Below are positions 8,891-18,077 of a stretch of 64,000 bases of DNA, piece after piece; position 1 is the first letter of the stretch; the number at the start of each line of letters is the position of its first letter. The stretch is taken from NCBI GenBank assembly GCA_030681645.1, contig JAUXRX010000056.1, positions 124,001 through 188,000 on the forward strand. The letters are read 5' to 3'. This DNA is from Archangium sp. GTDB lineage: Bacteria; Myxococcota; Myxococcia; Myxococcales; Myxococcaceae. The position numbers and the translations under genes were made by a program. The notes under the pieces were generated by a model that did not search any database, was not told where the DNA came from, and saw nothing but the letters and a program-made list of their open reading frames with translations.

Positions 8891-9250
8891 ATGACTCAGC
8901 CGCGCCCTCCTATTCACCCCGTCATCGCCAAAGCCCAGGCCGACTTTCAGAATGACCTCGTCGAAGAGGTGTCGAAGGTCATCGCCACCGAGAAGGTCGT
9001 GGTGGTCGGCGTCTCGGGACTGCAGCCCGGGAAGAAGGCGCGCAAGCTGCTCGAAGCGAAGGGCGTGCCGCACCGCTACCTCGAGTACGGCAGCTACTTC
9101 AAAGGCTGGCGCCGGCGGCTCGCGCTGAAGATCTGGGTGGGCTGGCCCACCTTTCCCCTCGTGTTCATCAAGGGCACGTTCGTCGGTGGCGCGAGTGACT
9201 TGAAGGCGCTCAGTGAGAGCGGCGAGCTGGACAAGTTGCTCGCTGAGTAG
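8891..9250 (+). CDS. Glutaredoxin-like protein lacking active-site cysteines
   Basis: 119 residues. The fold signature matches monothiol glutaredoxins: a KVVVVGVSG strand, a helix GKKARKLLEAKGVPHRYLEYG, the cis-proline loop WPTFPLVFIKG and the GGASDLKAL helix. The CGFS/CPYC position reads GLQPGKK, and there is no cysteine anywhere in the protein. It therefore cannot do thiol-disulphide chemistry or hold a Cys-ligated Fe-S cluster, so a binding or regulatory role is more likely. The N-terminal helix (residues 10-30) resembles that of Grx4-type proteins. Confidence 0.75.
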   Translation: MTQPRPPIHPVIAKAQADFQNDLVEEVSKVIATEKVVVVGVSGLQPGKKARKLLEAKGVPHRYLEYGSYFKGWRRRLALKIWVGWPTFPLVFIKGTFVGGASDLKALSESGELDKLLAE

Positions 9251-9277
9251 TTGCCGTCCCGCGACGCCGACCCACCC

Positions 9278-9592
9278 TCACGCTCTCAACCGGACGCCGC
9301 ACCTCGGACAGGTCGTCAGCGGTCCGGTGGTTCTGATGGCGAGCTTGCGGCACGCAGGGCAGCGGACGCTCCACAGCATTCCGAGGACGCTGACCAGGGC
9401 CACCCCGAAGCCCGGGCCCGACGCCCAGGACCAGTCGTGCCTGCTGCTTCCGACGACAGCCAGGATGACCCCCACCGGAAGGAGCAGGATGAAGAGGGTC
9501 AGCCAGCGTTGCTGCCTGTCGAACCGGGCGATCACCCAGGCTTCATGGCGCAGCCCTCGCTGGCGTTCCAGCTGCTCCCGCCACCTCGCCAC
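9278..9592 (-). CDS. Small membrane protein with C-terminal zinc ribbon
   Basis: 104 residues. A charged, Gln-rich N-terminal helix (residues 1-30) is followed by two membrane segments (LTLFILLLPVGVILAVVG and GFGVALVSVLGMLWSV). It then has a four-cysteine ribbon, CPACRK and CPRCGVRLRA. This resembles many bacterial membrane proteins with a cytoplasmic zinc ribbon and no known role. It starts 18 bp after the stop of the long TIGR02996 gene and is probably cotranscribed. Confidence 0.6.
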   Translation of the reverse strand: MARWREQLERQRGLRHEAWVIARFDRQQRWLTLFILLLPVGVILAVVGSSRHDWSWASGPGFGVALVSVLGMLWSVRCPACRKLAIRTTGPLTTCPRCGVRLRA

Positions 9593-9610
9593 CTGACGTG
9601 ACGAGGCCGC

Positions 9611-12373
9611 TCACGCGCGCGGCAGGTGCTTCGTCGCGGCCTCGGCCATCGCGGTGCTCTCGGGGTTGGGCTTCGCGTACCCGCGCCGCTCCGCCAGCTC
9701 TCCCAGCTCGAGCCGGCGAACCAGCGTGGCGGGGAGCTTCTTGAAGCCCTCGAGCGTGCGGGCAAAGGACGGGTCGCTCTTCGGGTTGATGGCGCCCACG
9801 TCGAGCTTCACGTCGAAGCGCCCGTCACCGGTGGCGGTGAAGCGCGCGTGCGCGGGCCGGCTGAAGCCCTCATAGACCTCGAGCTTCGGCAGCCGCACGA
9901 AGAAAGGCACCAGCGCGTCGACCGGAACTGCCCCGCCGCTCACCGAGTCGCCGCTGGTGATGCGCTTGCACGCCTTGACGAGGGGATGGTCGAAGAAGCC
10001 TTCGGGCGCCGGGTTCCAGAGATGGAGGTGGAGCTCCTCGAGCTTCGGGAAGCGCCTGGGGTCGACGTTCGCCGACAGCGCCAGGTCTTCGCCGAACGAG
10101 ATGACCTCGAGCGCCCACGGGAAGTCGCGCCTGCACATCAGCTCGAGGTAGTGGCCGCTGGCGGAGTTGAGGCGCTCCATGCCGTAGAGGGGCGCGTGGC
10201 TGAGGAGGAAGTCGGCGTGCTTCGTGGGGGAAGACGGCAGCGAGATGGTCCGCGCAGTGACCCAGCGCAGGTCTTCCGCCATCGGCTCGAGATCCGAGTC
10301 GGAGATCTTCCCCCAGGGGTCCATTCCCAGGCTGCGGAAGAAGCCCCGCTCGAGCCGCTCCAGCGGTTTGAAGAGCCGCATCTTGAGGTTCCCGAGCAGC
10401 GCCCGCTCGTTGTCCTTCACCCACGCCTCGAGCTTGCTCTTGACCTTCTCACCACGCTCCTTCGCCAGCGAGAGGTTGATCAGCTCCGCGCGCGGGTCAC
10501 CCCGCTCGGCGAGGAAGTCGGCGTAGACGAGGTAAGGCGTGACGTCGTCGGGCGCCGCCGCGTTGATGGCCTGCAGGAGCCCGAGTTCCTGATCAGGCCT
10601 GGCCGCGGCCTTCGACCGCGCGCTGCCTTCCTTTGCGACCGCGCTCAGGGCCGCGAGCAGCTGCTGCTCGTCCGCGCTCGGGGCGCGCCCGGCGCTCGCC
10701 GCCGCGGTGTACGGCACGATGGTGCGGCTGGCGTGCGGCCGCTCTGCGCGGTTGCGGTCGAACCCCGCCGAGCTCTCGAGCCGCGCGGCGTTCTTCGTCA
10801 GCCGCGCGAGGAAGCGGGGGTCAGCGCTGCGCACCAGCAGGTCGTACGCGCGCTTCCAGAGCTGCGGCCGCGCGCCGATGTAGGGGTCTCGCCCGGAGAT
10901 ACAGCGGTCACACATCGCCTCGGCGATCCGGGGGTCGGGCGGCCAGCCCAGCATCACCTCGAGCCGCTCCTCCGCGTCGGAGAGCGTGCCCTTCAGCAGC
11001 GCCTCGAGCAGCGGCGTCACCAGCGTGGCGTCGTACCCCCGGCCCTCCTTCAGCCACCGCGCGTGGATCTCCTTCGCCTTGCCTCGCGCGAAGTCAGGCT
11101 GGGTCGCCCGGCCGAGGCGCGCGAAGGCGGTCATCAACTCCGCGGCCTGGGGAGCGCGCGTCACGGCCCAGTACCCTCGCAGCGGCTCGAGCGCCTCGAG
11201 CGGCTGGTTGGCCTTCGCGGCGGCGAGCGCGGCCTCGAGCACCTCGCGCGGCGTGCCCTTCATGGGGGGCGCCCCGCGCCGCTCACGCTTCGGCGCTGCA
11301 CCCGCGGCAGGCGGCGCCCCCTCGAGCAACGCCTTCGCAGCGGCCTGCCGCTTCGCGACGGACGCCGCCTGCTCCTTCGTCAGCGTCGCGGGCGCGGGGA
11401 GCTCTTTCAGGGCGGCCTCGATCCAGAGCGTCAACTTCGGCCAGAACTGCGAGTCGCCGCCTTTCTTCTTCGCCCGAGCCTGGAGCCGCTTCGTGGCGCG
11501 CGTGTCCACCATCGACGGCAGCGCCTTGAAGAGGGTCGTCCACGCCGAGAAGTTGCTCGAGGCGGTCAGCGGCGGCTCGTCGATCATCTTCAGGAAGGCT
11601 TCGCCGAGCCGCGGATCCGCGCCGAGGTCCAGCAGCTTACGCAGGCGAATCGGAATCGAGCCGCGTGGGTCGCTCCACAGCCCGGGGATGAGGTTGTCCA
11701 GGTCCTCGGGTGTCGCCTCGTTGGCCCGCGCCGTCCACGCGGCGTCGTAGTCCTCCGCGTCGGGGTCGAGTGGCGGGAAAGCCCGGGCGTGGTGCGCGCC
11801 CAGCGTGACGATGAGCTCCTCCAGCGCGGGGGCCCGCGTGGTGCGCCACTCCGCGAGGGCGGCGGCGAGCGTTCCTCCCTGTGATCCGACAGCGTCAATG
11901 GCGGCTCGCGCGGGGACAGGCTGCGGGTCAGCCTTGCGAGGGACAGCCTCGTCCGCGGGCGCTTCCGCTGCGGGCGCCACCTTCCCGCTGCGCAGGAGCT
12001 TCACGTCGGCGGCGGTCAGCGCGCGCGGCGTCTGCAGGCTCATACCCAGCGCGCCCTTCTTCGCGCTGATGCCCTTCCCCGTCGTGAACTCGAGCTTCCC
12101 CAGCAGCGCGGTGATGTCGCGCACCGCGAGGGTCGAGCGCGCTGCGACCCAGGCCTTGCCGTCGTGTCTGGGGTCGACGAGCTCGGCGAGCAGCCACAGC
12201 CGCTCGTCAGGAGGCCGGACGGTGACGAGGAAGAGGCTGCCTCCCCCGCGGACCGGTTCCAGCGCGGCGTGCGAGCTCACGTACTTCGTGAAGCCCAGTT
12301 GCTCGCCCACCTTCGCGCTGCGGTGGACCGCTTCGAACTGCGCCTTCGAGATGATCACCAGGAAGTCGCTCAT
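9611..12373 (-). CDS. Large TIGR02996 repeat-companion protein
   Basis: 920 residues from ATG 12373 (MSDFLVIISKAQ). An in-frame ATG at 12424 would add 17 poorly conserved residues. The central part is Ala- and Lys-rich and helical (residues about 130-600). Near residue 620 lies a TIGR02996 unit (TPYLVYADFLAERGDPRAEL). The last 250 residues look like a leucine-rich or HEAT-like tail (FPKLEELHLHLWNPAPEG), a combination typical of myxobacterial and planctomycete proteins of this group. No catalytic motif or signal peptide is seen, so it is probably a cytoplasmic scaffold. The WGR protein at 1-560 shares the TIGR02996 unit. Confidence 0.7.
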   Translation of the reverse strand: MSDFLVIISKAQFEAVHRSAKVGEQLGFTKYVSSHAALEPVRGGGSLFLVTVRPPDERLWLLAELVDPRHDGKAWVAARSTLAVRDITALLGKLEFTTGKGISAKKGALGMSLQTPRALTAADVKLLRSGKVAPAAEAPADEAVPRKADPQPVPARAAIDAVGSQGGTLAAALAEWRTTRAPALEELIVTLGAHHARAFPPLDPDAEDYDAAWTARANEATPEDLDNLIPGLWSDPRGSIPIRLRKLLDLGADPRLGEAFLKMIDEPPLTASSNFSAWTTLFKALPSMVDTRATKRLQARAKKKGGDSQFWPKLTLWIEAALKELPAPATLTKEQAASVAKRQAAAKALLEGAPPAAGAAPKRERRGAPPMKGTPREVLEAALAAAKANQPLEALEPLRGYWAVTRAPQAAELMTAFARLGRATQPDFARGKAKEIHARWLKEGRGYDATLVTPLLEALLKGTLSDAEERLEVMLGWPPDPRIAEAMCDRCISGRDPYIGARPQLWKRAYDLLVRSADPRFLARLTKNAARLESSAGFDRNRAERPHASRTIVPYTAAASAGRAPSADEQQLLAALSAVAKEGSARSKAAARPDQELGLLQAINAAAPDDVTPYLVYADFLAERGDPRAELINLSLAKERGEKVKSKLEAWVKDNERALLGNLKMRLFKPLERLERGFFRSLGMDPWGKISDSDLEPMAEDLRWVTARTISLPSSPTKHADFLLSHAPLYGMERLNSASGHYLELMCRRDFPWALEVISFGEDLALSANVDPRRFPKLEELHLHLWNPAPEGFFDHPLVKACKRITSGDSVSGGAVPVDALVPFFVRLPKLEVYEGFSRPAHARFTATGDGRFDVKLDVGAINPKSDPSFARTLEGFKKLPATLVRRLELGELAERRGYAKPNPESTAMAEAATKHLPRA

Positions 12374-12442
12374 GACGGCCGGAGCCTCCCCGACCCGCGC
12401 TGTCGTGTCGACCTTCCACATCAACGTCGGCGAACGCCGAGC

Positions 12443-13825
12443 TCAGGGCGCGGTGAACAGGCAGCGCGTCACGGGAATCGCGATGTCCTGGAGCACGTAC
12501 AGGTAGTACTGCTTGCCCGCCTCGAGCGGCTTCGGCGCCACTCGCTGGGTCAGGCCCTCGGGAACGACGCCGTACTTCACCGTACCGGGCTCGATCGGCG
12601 TTCCACTCAGCCACGGCACGTCGATGCGCCACTGCGTGCCCATCGGGGTGTCGAGGTTGGGCGGCACGCCCGGCGAGGTCGAGTTCAGGTCGAGCACGTA
12701 CAGGTAGCGCGCCTTGCCGCCGACCCAGGTGACGGTGCCATCGGCCGCCACGCCCTCACCCGCCTCGCACGCCGCCGGCACGAAGAAGCGCTGCGCGTCG
12801 AGCGGGCCGGCCCCGTACGTCTGGCCTGCGAAGTCGGCGCGGGTGAGGCCGCGATTCGCGAGCTCCCGCTCGAAGATCCGCTTCATGCGCGCGTCGTCGG
12901 TGGTGACGAAGATGGTGTGGCCCGGGTTCTCGGGCGTGGCGCGGGTGAAGCCGTTGTTCTGCTCGGGAGGAAACGCGCCGAAGCCCACCGTGTCGATCCA
13001 CCCCGCGCCCATCGCCAGCCCGCGCGGGAAGAACGAGTTCAAGAAGTTCGGGCCCGACTCGAGGTACCAGTTGCTGGTGCCCTTCGGGGCGGCGGTCGAG
13101 TGACAACACACGCACGCAGTGGAGGCGATCTGCTTCTTCGCCCACTCCACGTCGGCCACGTAGGCGCCGTCGCCCATGCGCGCGTCTTCCTGCGTCGCCT
13201 CGGGGGCCGGCGGTGCGGGGTAATAGGGGCGCTGCGTGCGCACCATCTCGCAGTTGCCGTACGCGTTGAAGTCGCGTCCCTCTTCCGTCGCGCCAGAGAT
13301 CATCGACCACGTACACACCTGGCCCTCGGGCCCCTTGCCCGCCGGCTCACCTGACAGCGGAGCCTTGCAGTCGAGCGTCGGCTGCTGGAACGTCGGCAGC
13401 CCCGACGGACCATCGAAGCTGCTCACCCCGCCGCACACCGTGCTGGGCTGGAAGCTGCCGCCGCCGAAGAACTCGCAGCCGCGCTCCATCGAGCCACACT
13501 TCGAGGCGTCGGTGCCGGGCAGCTCGACGCGCGCGAACTTCCCCTTCGCCTCGTCGACGATGAAGATGCAGTCACCGTACTTCTCGGTCGGGGCGATGCC
13601 GCACTTCTGCGCGGGCACGAAGGTCGCGCCGTTGCTCTTGCAGTCGTCGGCCGCTTCCTTCTCGGTCCACTCGCCGACGTAGTCCTTGCACTCCGCCCCC
13701 TGGCTGAACTTGTTCGTGTAGTTGCAGGTGCCGAGCACCTTCTCGGGCAACGGCGGAACTGCGAAGCCGTTGCACTGGCACCCACTGATGACGACGACCG
13801 CGATGACCGGGACGAGGAGCTTCAT
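12443..13825 (-). CDS. Cys-rich lipoprotein with a CxxCH motif
   Basis: 460 residues. The signal peptide MKLLVPVIAVVVISGCQC ends in a lipobox, giving a lipidated Cys16. The N-terminal third is rich in cysteines spaced for disulphides (GTCNYTNK, ECKDYVG, DDCKSNG, QKCGIAP). Near residue 239, ACVCCHS is a single CxxCH haem c-type motif, so a monohaem cytochrome function is possible but unproven. The C-terminal part is beta-rich (ARYLYVLDLN, KQYYLYVLQDI). It reads away from the thermonuclease/cold-shock pair. The role is unknown. Confidence 0.65.
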   Translation of the reverse strand: MKLLVPVIAVVVISGCQCNGFAVPPLPEKVLGTCNYTNKFSQGAECKDYVGEWTEKEAADDCKSNGATFVPAQKCGIAPTEKYGDCIFIVDEAKGKFARVELPGTDASKCGSMERGCEFFGGGSFQPSTVCGGVSSFDGPSGLPTFQQPTLDCKAPLSGEPAGKGPEGQVCTWSMISGATEEGRDFNAYGNCEMVRTQRPYYPAPPAPEATQEDARMGDGAYVADVEWAKKQIASTACVCCHSTAAPKGTSNWYLESGPNFLNSFFPRGLAMGAGWIDTVGFGAFPPEQNNGFTRATPENPGHTIFVTTDDARMKRIFERELANRGLTRADFAGQTYGAGPLDAQRFFVPAACEAGEGVAADGTVTWVGGKARYLYVLDLNSTSPGVPPNLDTPMGTQWRIDVPWLSGTPIEPGTVKYGVVPEGLTQRVAPKPLEAGKQYYLYVLQDIAIPVTRCLFTAP

Positions 13826-13894
13826 GGCCCAGATCTAAGAGCTCACGCCCTTCTGTGCAACCTTTGTTCATTGTTGACTGATGTAAGCGACTGT

Positions 13895-14677
13895 TTACGG
13901 CACCTTGAGGCAATCTGGCTGACCCTGGTAGCGGTGCCGGAAGGGCACGTAGATCATGCAGGACTTCTGGCCATCGGTCTCCAGGCACACGTTCTGGCAG
14001 CTCTCATAGCGGTCGCCGTGCTTGCGCTTGAGGGCCTGGCCGGTGCGGGTGTCGACGACGCGGTTGTAGGCCTCGGTCTGTTCCTCGTCGCCGTCTTCAC
14101 CGACGGAGTGCAGCGAGGTGATCACCCCGTTGGTCCCGCCCTTCGCCCACATGCCGCGCTTTTCCTTCATCGCCTCGGCCTGCGCCGCGACCACCGCGGG
14201 ATCAGGCTTCTCGCCGTCGACCGCGTAGGCGAGGCCGTGACCTGCGCGCGCCATCTCCACCGCGAGCTTCGGGCAGCGCACCAGCAGGCGCTTGTACCCG
14301 TCGACCTTGCCGTCGCTGGTGCATTCCCATTCCTGCGCGGCGGCGACCTGGCTGGACGCCTTCGCGAGGGTGAAGAGCTCGGCCCCCGTCCACTCGCCCC
14401 ACTGGTGCACCGGGCCGTAGGCCTCGAGCGTGTTGTAGCCGACGAGGCGGGTGCCGATGCCCTTGTAGACCCCGTCCTTGAACTTGAACGAGTCGCCGTC
14501 GGTCCACCGCACCTCGGTGCGCGTGCCGTTGATCACGATGAAGCCGAGCGCGTCGTGCTTCTCTTTCGGCGGCTTCTTCACCCGCGAGCCGCGCCTCTTG
14601 CCTTCGGGTGGCGCGATGTCCGCGAGCGAAGGAATCGCGAAGAGAAGACAGATGAGACACAGCAGGCGGGTGATCAC
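13895..14677 (-). CDS. Secreted thermonuclease (SNase) family protein
   Basis: 260 residues from GTG 14677, chosen because a signal peptide (ITRLLCLICLLFAIPSLAD) begins there; the frame stays open upstream without protein-like sequence. The SNase fold is visible: a WTDGDSFKFKDG metal-binding strand, RLVGYNTLEAYGP with the catalytic Arg and Glu, and KRLLVRCPKLAVEMARAGHG with the second catalytic Arg. The C-terminal 70 residues add cysteines (YESCQNVCLETDG, DCLKVP) that are not part of the nuclease core. It probably degrades extracellular nucleic acid, in keeping with a predatory or scavenging life. It is divergent from the cold-shock gene. Confidence 0.8.
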   Translation of the reverse strand: MITRLLCLICLLFAIPSLADIAPPEGKRRGSRVKKPPKEKHDALGFIVINGTRTEVRWTDGDSFKFKDGVYKGIGTRLVGYNTLEAYGPVHQWGEWTGAELFTLAKASSQVAAAQEWECTSDGKVDGYKRLLVRCPKLAVEMARAGHGLAYAVDGEKPDPAVVAAQAEAMKEKRGMWAKGGTNGVITSLHSVGEDGDEEQTEAYNRVVDTRTGQALKRKHGDRYESCQNVCLETDGQKSCMIYVPFRHRYQGQPDCLKVP

Positions 14678-14832
14678 GCTTGCCTTATACACCTCAGTCG
14701 ATCCAACAGGTTGCAGGCCGGGGGGGCCTCTTCCACTTTGGCCGGAATGCCGATATCCCTTGCCTGCGCCGGCCTCGAAGGGCGGCGTCGGGACGCATGA
14801 AGCGGCCTGAAAAATTGAAAGCAGATCAGCAA

Positions 14833-15039
14833 ATGGCAACCGGTACTGTGAAGTGGTTCAACGATGCGAAGGGTTTCGGTTTCATCAGCCAGGATGGCGG
14901 GGGCGACGACGTGTTCTGCCACCACACGGCGATCCAGGCCGACGGCTTCCGCACCCTCGCTGAGGGTCAGAAGGTCGAGTTCGACGTGAACAAGGGCCCC
15001 AAGGGCCTGCAGGCAGCGAACGTCCGCATCGTCAGCTGA
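14833..15039 (+). CDS. csp: Cold-shock protein (CspA family)
   Basis: 68 residues from ATG 14833. It has both RNA-binding motifs of the cold-shock domain, GTVKWFNDAKGFGFI (RNP1) and DVFCHHTAIQ (RNP2, with an unusual Cys-His in place of Val-His). The single-domain OB fold binds single-stranded RNA and DNA and melts mRNA structure. The upstream sequence back to 14680 could supply a long 5' leader, as is usual for csp genes, and a terminator hairpin follows at 15065. The gene is divergent from the thermonuclease gene with 155 bp between starts. Confidence 0.95.
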   Translation: MATGTVKWFNDAKGFGFISQDGGGDDVFCHHTAIQADGFRTLAEGQKVEFDVNKGPKGLQAANVRIVS

Positions 15040-15064
15040 TTCGTCAGCAGACTGAAGTCCTTCG

Positions 15065-15096
15065 AGGCCCAGTCTCTCTCAACGGAGGCTGGGCCT
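15065..15096 (+). terminator. Terminator hairpin after the cold-shock gene
   Basis: An 8-bp perfect stem, AGGCCCAG (15065-15072) and CTGGGCCT (15089-15096), has a 16-nt loop, starts 26 bp after the csp stop and is followed by TCGTCTG. The U-run is weak, but the position fits an intrinsic terminator for csp. Confidence 0.6.
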
Positions 15097-15158
15097 TCGT
15101 CTGTCCGGCGCGGAGATCGCCCATGACTCGATCCTGCAGGGCTATCGTGTGAGCCGTC

Positions 15159-16745
15159 ATGCAGATTCAGGCTCCGCATTGTCCTTCCTGTGGCGCGCCC
15201 ATCGAAGTCCCGCAGGGCGCGACGCGCGCCACCTGCGCCTACTGCGCGACGCTGCTGGTGATCGAAGCCGAGCGGGTGTCGACGCGGCGGCCCAGGCCCG
15301 AGCCCCGGCCCTCTGAAGAAGACGACGAGACGCCCTACCCCGAGCCCGACGCCACGCTCTGGGCGAAGGTGTTTCCGCGCTTCGAGCTGTCGGTGATCGA
15401 GCAGCGCATTCCCAACGCGATGCCCGAGCTGTTCGCAGGCATCGAGCTGGCCGACGAGCGCTTCGCCTTCATCTCGCTGCGCGTGGTGGACAAGGACGGG
15501 CGCCCCCTCGCGCACTCCCTCGACGGCGCGTTCGAGGCGCTGCGCGAGTCGCTGGAGGCCGACGGAGACCCCGGGCTCTCGGCCAACCTCGCGCTGGAGA
15601 AGCTGTGTGAGAAGCCGTTCGATCACCGGCTGGAGTGCGCGGTGGTGTTGTTCGAGCCGAAGCACATGCGGGTGACCACCTACGCGTCGGGGCTCTCGTC
15701 CGGGCTGCTGTGGGCGTCGGGCGAAGAGGGGCGCACCATCTCCATCGACGGGCACCGGGGCGCGCTCGAGCGGAAGATGTTGCGCGAGGCGTCTGATCAT
15801 TTCTCGAACGCCCGGCCCATTCTGCTGGCGGCGGGCGACCTGATCATCGTGCCGAGCGCGGGGTACATGGGGCGGGGCGCGCGGGGCTATTCCGAAGGAC
15901 CGCGGGTGCTCAGCGACGTGGCCAACGCGCAGCTGGGCGAAGAACCGCTGCGCGTGGTGACGCTGGCGAAGAACGCGTTCTGGGCCGAGTTCCAGAAGCA
16001 GCGCCGCTCGGTGAACGCGCCGGTGGGCGACGTGCGGGTGGCGGCGGTGCGGGCGATCTCGCCCCCGCAGGTGAGCGCGTTGCCCAACGAGCTGACCGCG
16101 CGCAGCTTCCGTTCACGGCGCTTCGAGTTCAGCGGGCTGGCGCACCCGGGCGACGCGCTCGAGCTGGTGCCGCTGCACACCGATCGCCAGGTGCTGGTGT
16201 GGCTCTCGGCCGTGAGCGGCGGCCTGCCGGAAGGGTCGATGCCGAAGGCGATGGCGGCGATCAGGGAAGTGCTCGACGGTGAGACGGGGGACAACGACAA
16301 CCCGCGGAAGGCCGGGCGCGAGGCGCTCGCGGCGCTGGCGTTGCCGCCCGACTCGGTGCGGCTGTGCGTGGTGCAGTTCCTCGACGCGTTCGAGCGGGTG
16401 AAGTACTTCCGGCACGGGTGGAAGCAGCCCATCGGGCTCGGGCCCCGCGGGCTGCGCGGCGACGGCATGCAGCAGTTCGACGAGGGCGGCGAGGCGACGG
16501 TGCACGAGGGCAGCCGGCTCTTCTTCCCGGGCGGGCTCACCTACGAGGGGCAGCACCAGGACGCGCCGTCGTTCGCGACGGCGTGGCGCGGAGGCAAGGC
16601 GTCGCGGCTGTACGCGGCGCTGACCTCACACTGGAAGACGAAGAAGACCGAGCGGGCGATGTCGCAGCTGGCGCTGGCGGCGTTGAGCGATGAGTCGTCG
16701 GCGCAGCTCGGCGGGCTCGCCCTCGTCACGGGAGTCCCCGTCTAA
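15159..16745 (+). CDS. Zinc-ribbon protein of unknown function
   Basis: 528 residues. The N-terminus has a four-cysteine ribbon (HCPSCGAPIEVP then TCAYCATLLV, residues 8-36), followed by an acidic linker. The body (about 65-525) is alpha/beta with segments such as AFISLRVVDKDGRPLAHSL, ECAVVLFEPKHMRVTTYASG and ARPILLAAGDLIIVPSAGY. The last two are loosely reminiscent of PP2C/SpoIIE phosphatases (compare the usual LLLYTDGV), but the metal-binding Asp pair is not evident. It is cytoplasmic by appearance and stands alone between the csp terminator and a palindromic repeat. I do not assign a function. Confidence 0.6.
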   Translation: MQIQAPHCPSCGAPIEVPQGATRATCAYCATLLVIEAERVSTRRPRPEPRPSEEDDETPYPEPDATLWAKVFPRFELSVIEQRIPNAMPELFAGIELADERFAFISLRVVDKDGRPLAHSLDGAFEALRESLEADGDPGLSANLALEKLCEKPFDHRLECAVVLFEPKHMRVTTYASGLSSGLLWASGEEGRTISIDGHRGALERKMLREASDHFSNARPILLAAGDLIIVPSAGYMGRGARGYSEGPRVLSDVANAQLGEEPLRVVTLAKNAFWAEFQKQRRSVNAPVGDVRVAAVRAISPPQVSALPNELTARSFRSRRFEFSGLAHPGDALELVPLHTDRQVLVWLSAVSGGLPEGSMPKAMAAIREVLDGETGDNDNPRKAGREALAALALPPDSVRLCVVQFLDAFERVKYFRHGWKQPIGLGPRGLRGDGMQQFDEGGEATVHEGSRLFFPGGLTYEGQHQDAPSFATAWRGGKASRLYAALTSHWKTKKTERAMSQLALAALSDESSAQLGGLALVTGVPV

Positions 16746-16753
16746 TCAGGTGT

Positions 16754-16809
16754 CCTCGACTCCGCTCGGCGTCTCTCCCCGATCCGTTCAGCCCGAGCGG
16801 AGTCGAGGG
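16754..16809. repeat. Facing pair of palindromic interspersed repeats
   Basis: CCTCGACTCCGCTCGG (16754-16769) faces a full 26-bp copy at 16784-16809 with core CCCGAGCGGAGTCGAGGG. It lies between two convergent genes and can form a 16-bp stem with a 14-nt loop, so it may serve as a two-way transcription stop. It is the same element as at 1524-1602 and 3904-3925. Confidence 0.8.
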
Positions 16810-16819
16810 CGACGCTCTC

Positions 16820-18046
16820 TCAAAGCACCTTGCGAGGCGGCAACGCGACGTTCGCCACCAGCAGCCCCATCACCAGCGCGCCGGCGATCAACGTGACGTC
16901 GGCCAGCCCCGAGATCCCGGTGACGGCGTCACCGCTGAGCAACGTGTCGAGGCTGCGAAACGACAGCGCGCCGGGCACCAGCAACAACATGCCGGGCATG
17001 AGGAACACCTGGGCCGGCTTCTTCGTCACCCGCGCCCAGACGTTCGCGCCCACCGCGAGCACGAGCGCGTTCAGGAACGCGGCATGGACTCCGGGGAGCG
17101 GCCGCGTCAGCAGCGTCACGCCCCACACCAGCGCGCCCGAGGCGAGCGCGATGCCGAGCTTCTCCTTCGGCAGACCCAGCATCACCCCGAAGCTGACCGC
17201 GGCGAAGAGCAGCGCCAGCACCTGCCAGCCCCACGCCGCCGGCTCGCGCGCCACCGCCGCGACACCCGGGAGATCCATCGCGTGCGCGAGCGAGACCACC
17301 GCCGCGATGCCGAACGCGAGCGAGAGCAGCGTGATCGCCGCGTGCATGAGCCGCGCGGTGCCCGAGACCAGGTTGCGATAGGTCAGCTCGGCGAGCCCGG
17401 TGGTGAGGGTGAGCCCCGGCAGCAGCTGGATGACGATGGAGAGGACCAGCACCTCGCGGCTGCTCCCCGGCCAGAGCAACGTGGCGACCCACGCGGTCAT
17501 GCCCGCGACGAGCCCGCCGATGAAGTTCTCCAGCACGCGCACGCCGGGCGACTGGCTGAGCGTGAACATGATGCCGCGCAGCAACAGCCCGCCCGCGCCC
17601 GCGAGCAGGGCGTCGGTCCACCCGCCGCCGAACGAGATGGCGCCGCCCGCGCTCGCCGCCGCGCTCGCCGCCAACTGCACCGCGCGGTTCCAGGGGGGCG
17701 GCCGGTGCAACACGTCGCGAATCTTCTGCCGCGCCGCGGGAATGGAGAGCGCGCGATCGGCCACCTCGTTGACCACCTCGTCGAGCGCCGCGAGCCGCTC
17801 GAGATCGTTGGTCCACTCGGTGACGCGCACCATGGTGGTGAGCGAAGGCTCGCCTTCGGCCGTGCGCAGGCCCACGAAGAGCCCGGTCGGCACCGCGAAC
17901 ACGTCGGCCTGGTGGCCCTCGTGGCTGGCGACGGTGACCAGCAGCTCCTCGAGGCGGTGGGTGGGGCAGCCGGTCGACATGAGGGCCGTGCCCAGCTCGA
18001 TGAGGTAGTCGAGCAGCAGCTGCGGGCTGAGCGCCTCTTCCTTCAT
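16820..18046 (-). CDS. ThrE-type threonine/serine exporter family protein
   Basis: 408 residues from ATG 18046, which has a GAGGG ribosome site 5-6 nt upstream; another ATG at 18058 lacks one. The N-terminal soluble half carries the DUF1212/ThrE signature (ALMSTGCPTHRLEELLVTVA and AVPTGLFVGLRT). About ten membrane helices follow, first the ThrE part and then a DUF3815-like part, as in single-chain ThrE of Corynebacterium. The family exports threonine and serine by antiport. The N-terminal domain may be a degenerate hydrolase-like region with a regulatory role. It is divergent from the EVE protein. Confidence 0.85.
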   Translation of the reverse strand: MKEEALSPQLLLDYLIELGTALMSTGCPTHRLEELLVTVASHEGHQADVFAVPTGLFVGLRTAEGEPSLTTMVRVTEWTNDLERLAALDEVVNEVADRALSIPAARQKIRDVLHRPPPWNRAVQLAASAAASAGGAISFGGGWTDALLAGAGGLLLRGIMFTLSQSPGVRVLENFIGGLVAGMTAWVATLLWPGSSREVLVLSIVIQLLPGLTLTTGLAELTYRNLVSGTARLMHAAITLLSLAFGIAAVVSLAHAMDLPGVAAVAREPAAWGWQVLALLFAAVSFGVMLGLPKEKLGIALASGALVWGVTLLTRPLPGVHAAFLNALVLAVGANVWARVTKKPAQVFLMPGMLLLVPGALSFRSLDTLLSGDAVTGISGLADVTLIAGALVMGLLVANVALPPRKVL

Positions 18047-18077
18047 GGTGGCCCTCATAGTCCGCTACACAACGCCC

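Noticed and set aside
9626..11884. 752-codon open frame on the plus strand
   Set aside because: It lies opposite the TIGR02996 protein gene. Its composition (Arg, Val, Gly, His-rich, no domain motif) is the usual antisense shadow in high-GC DNA.
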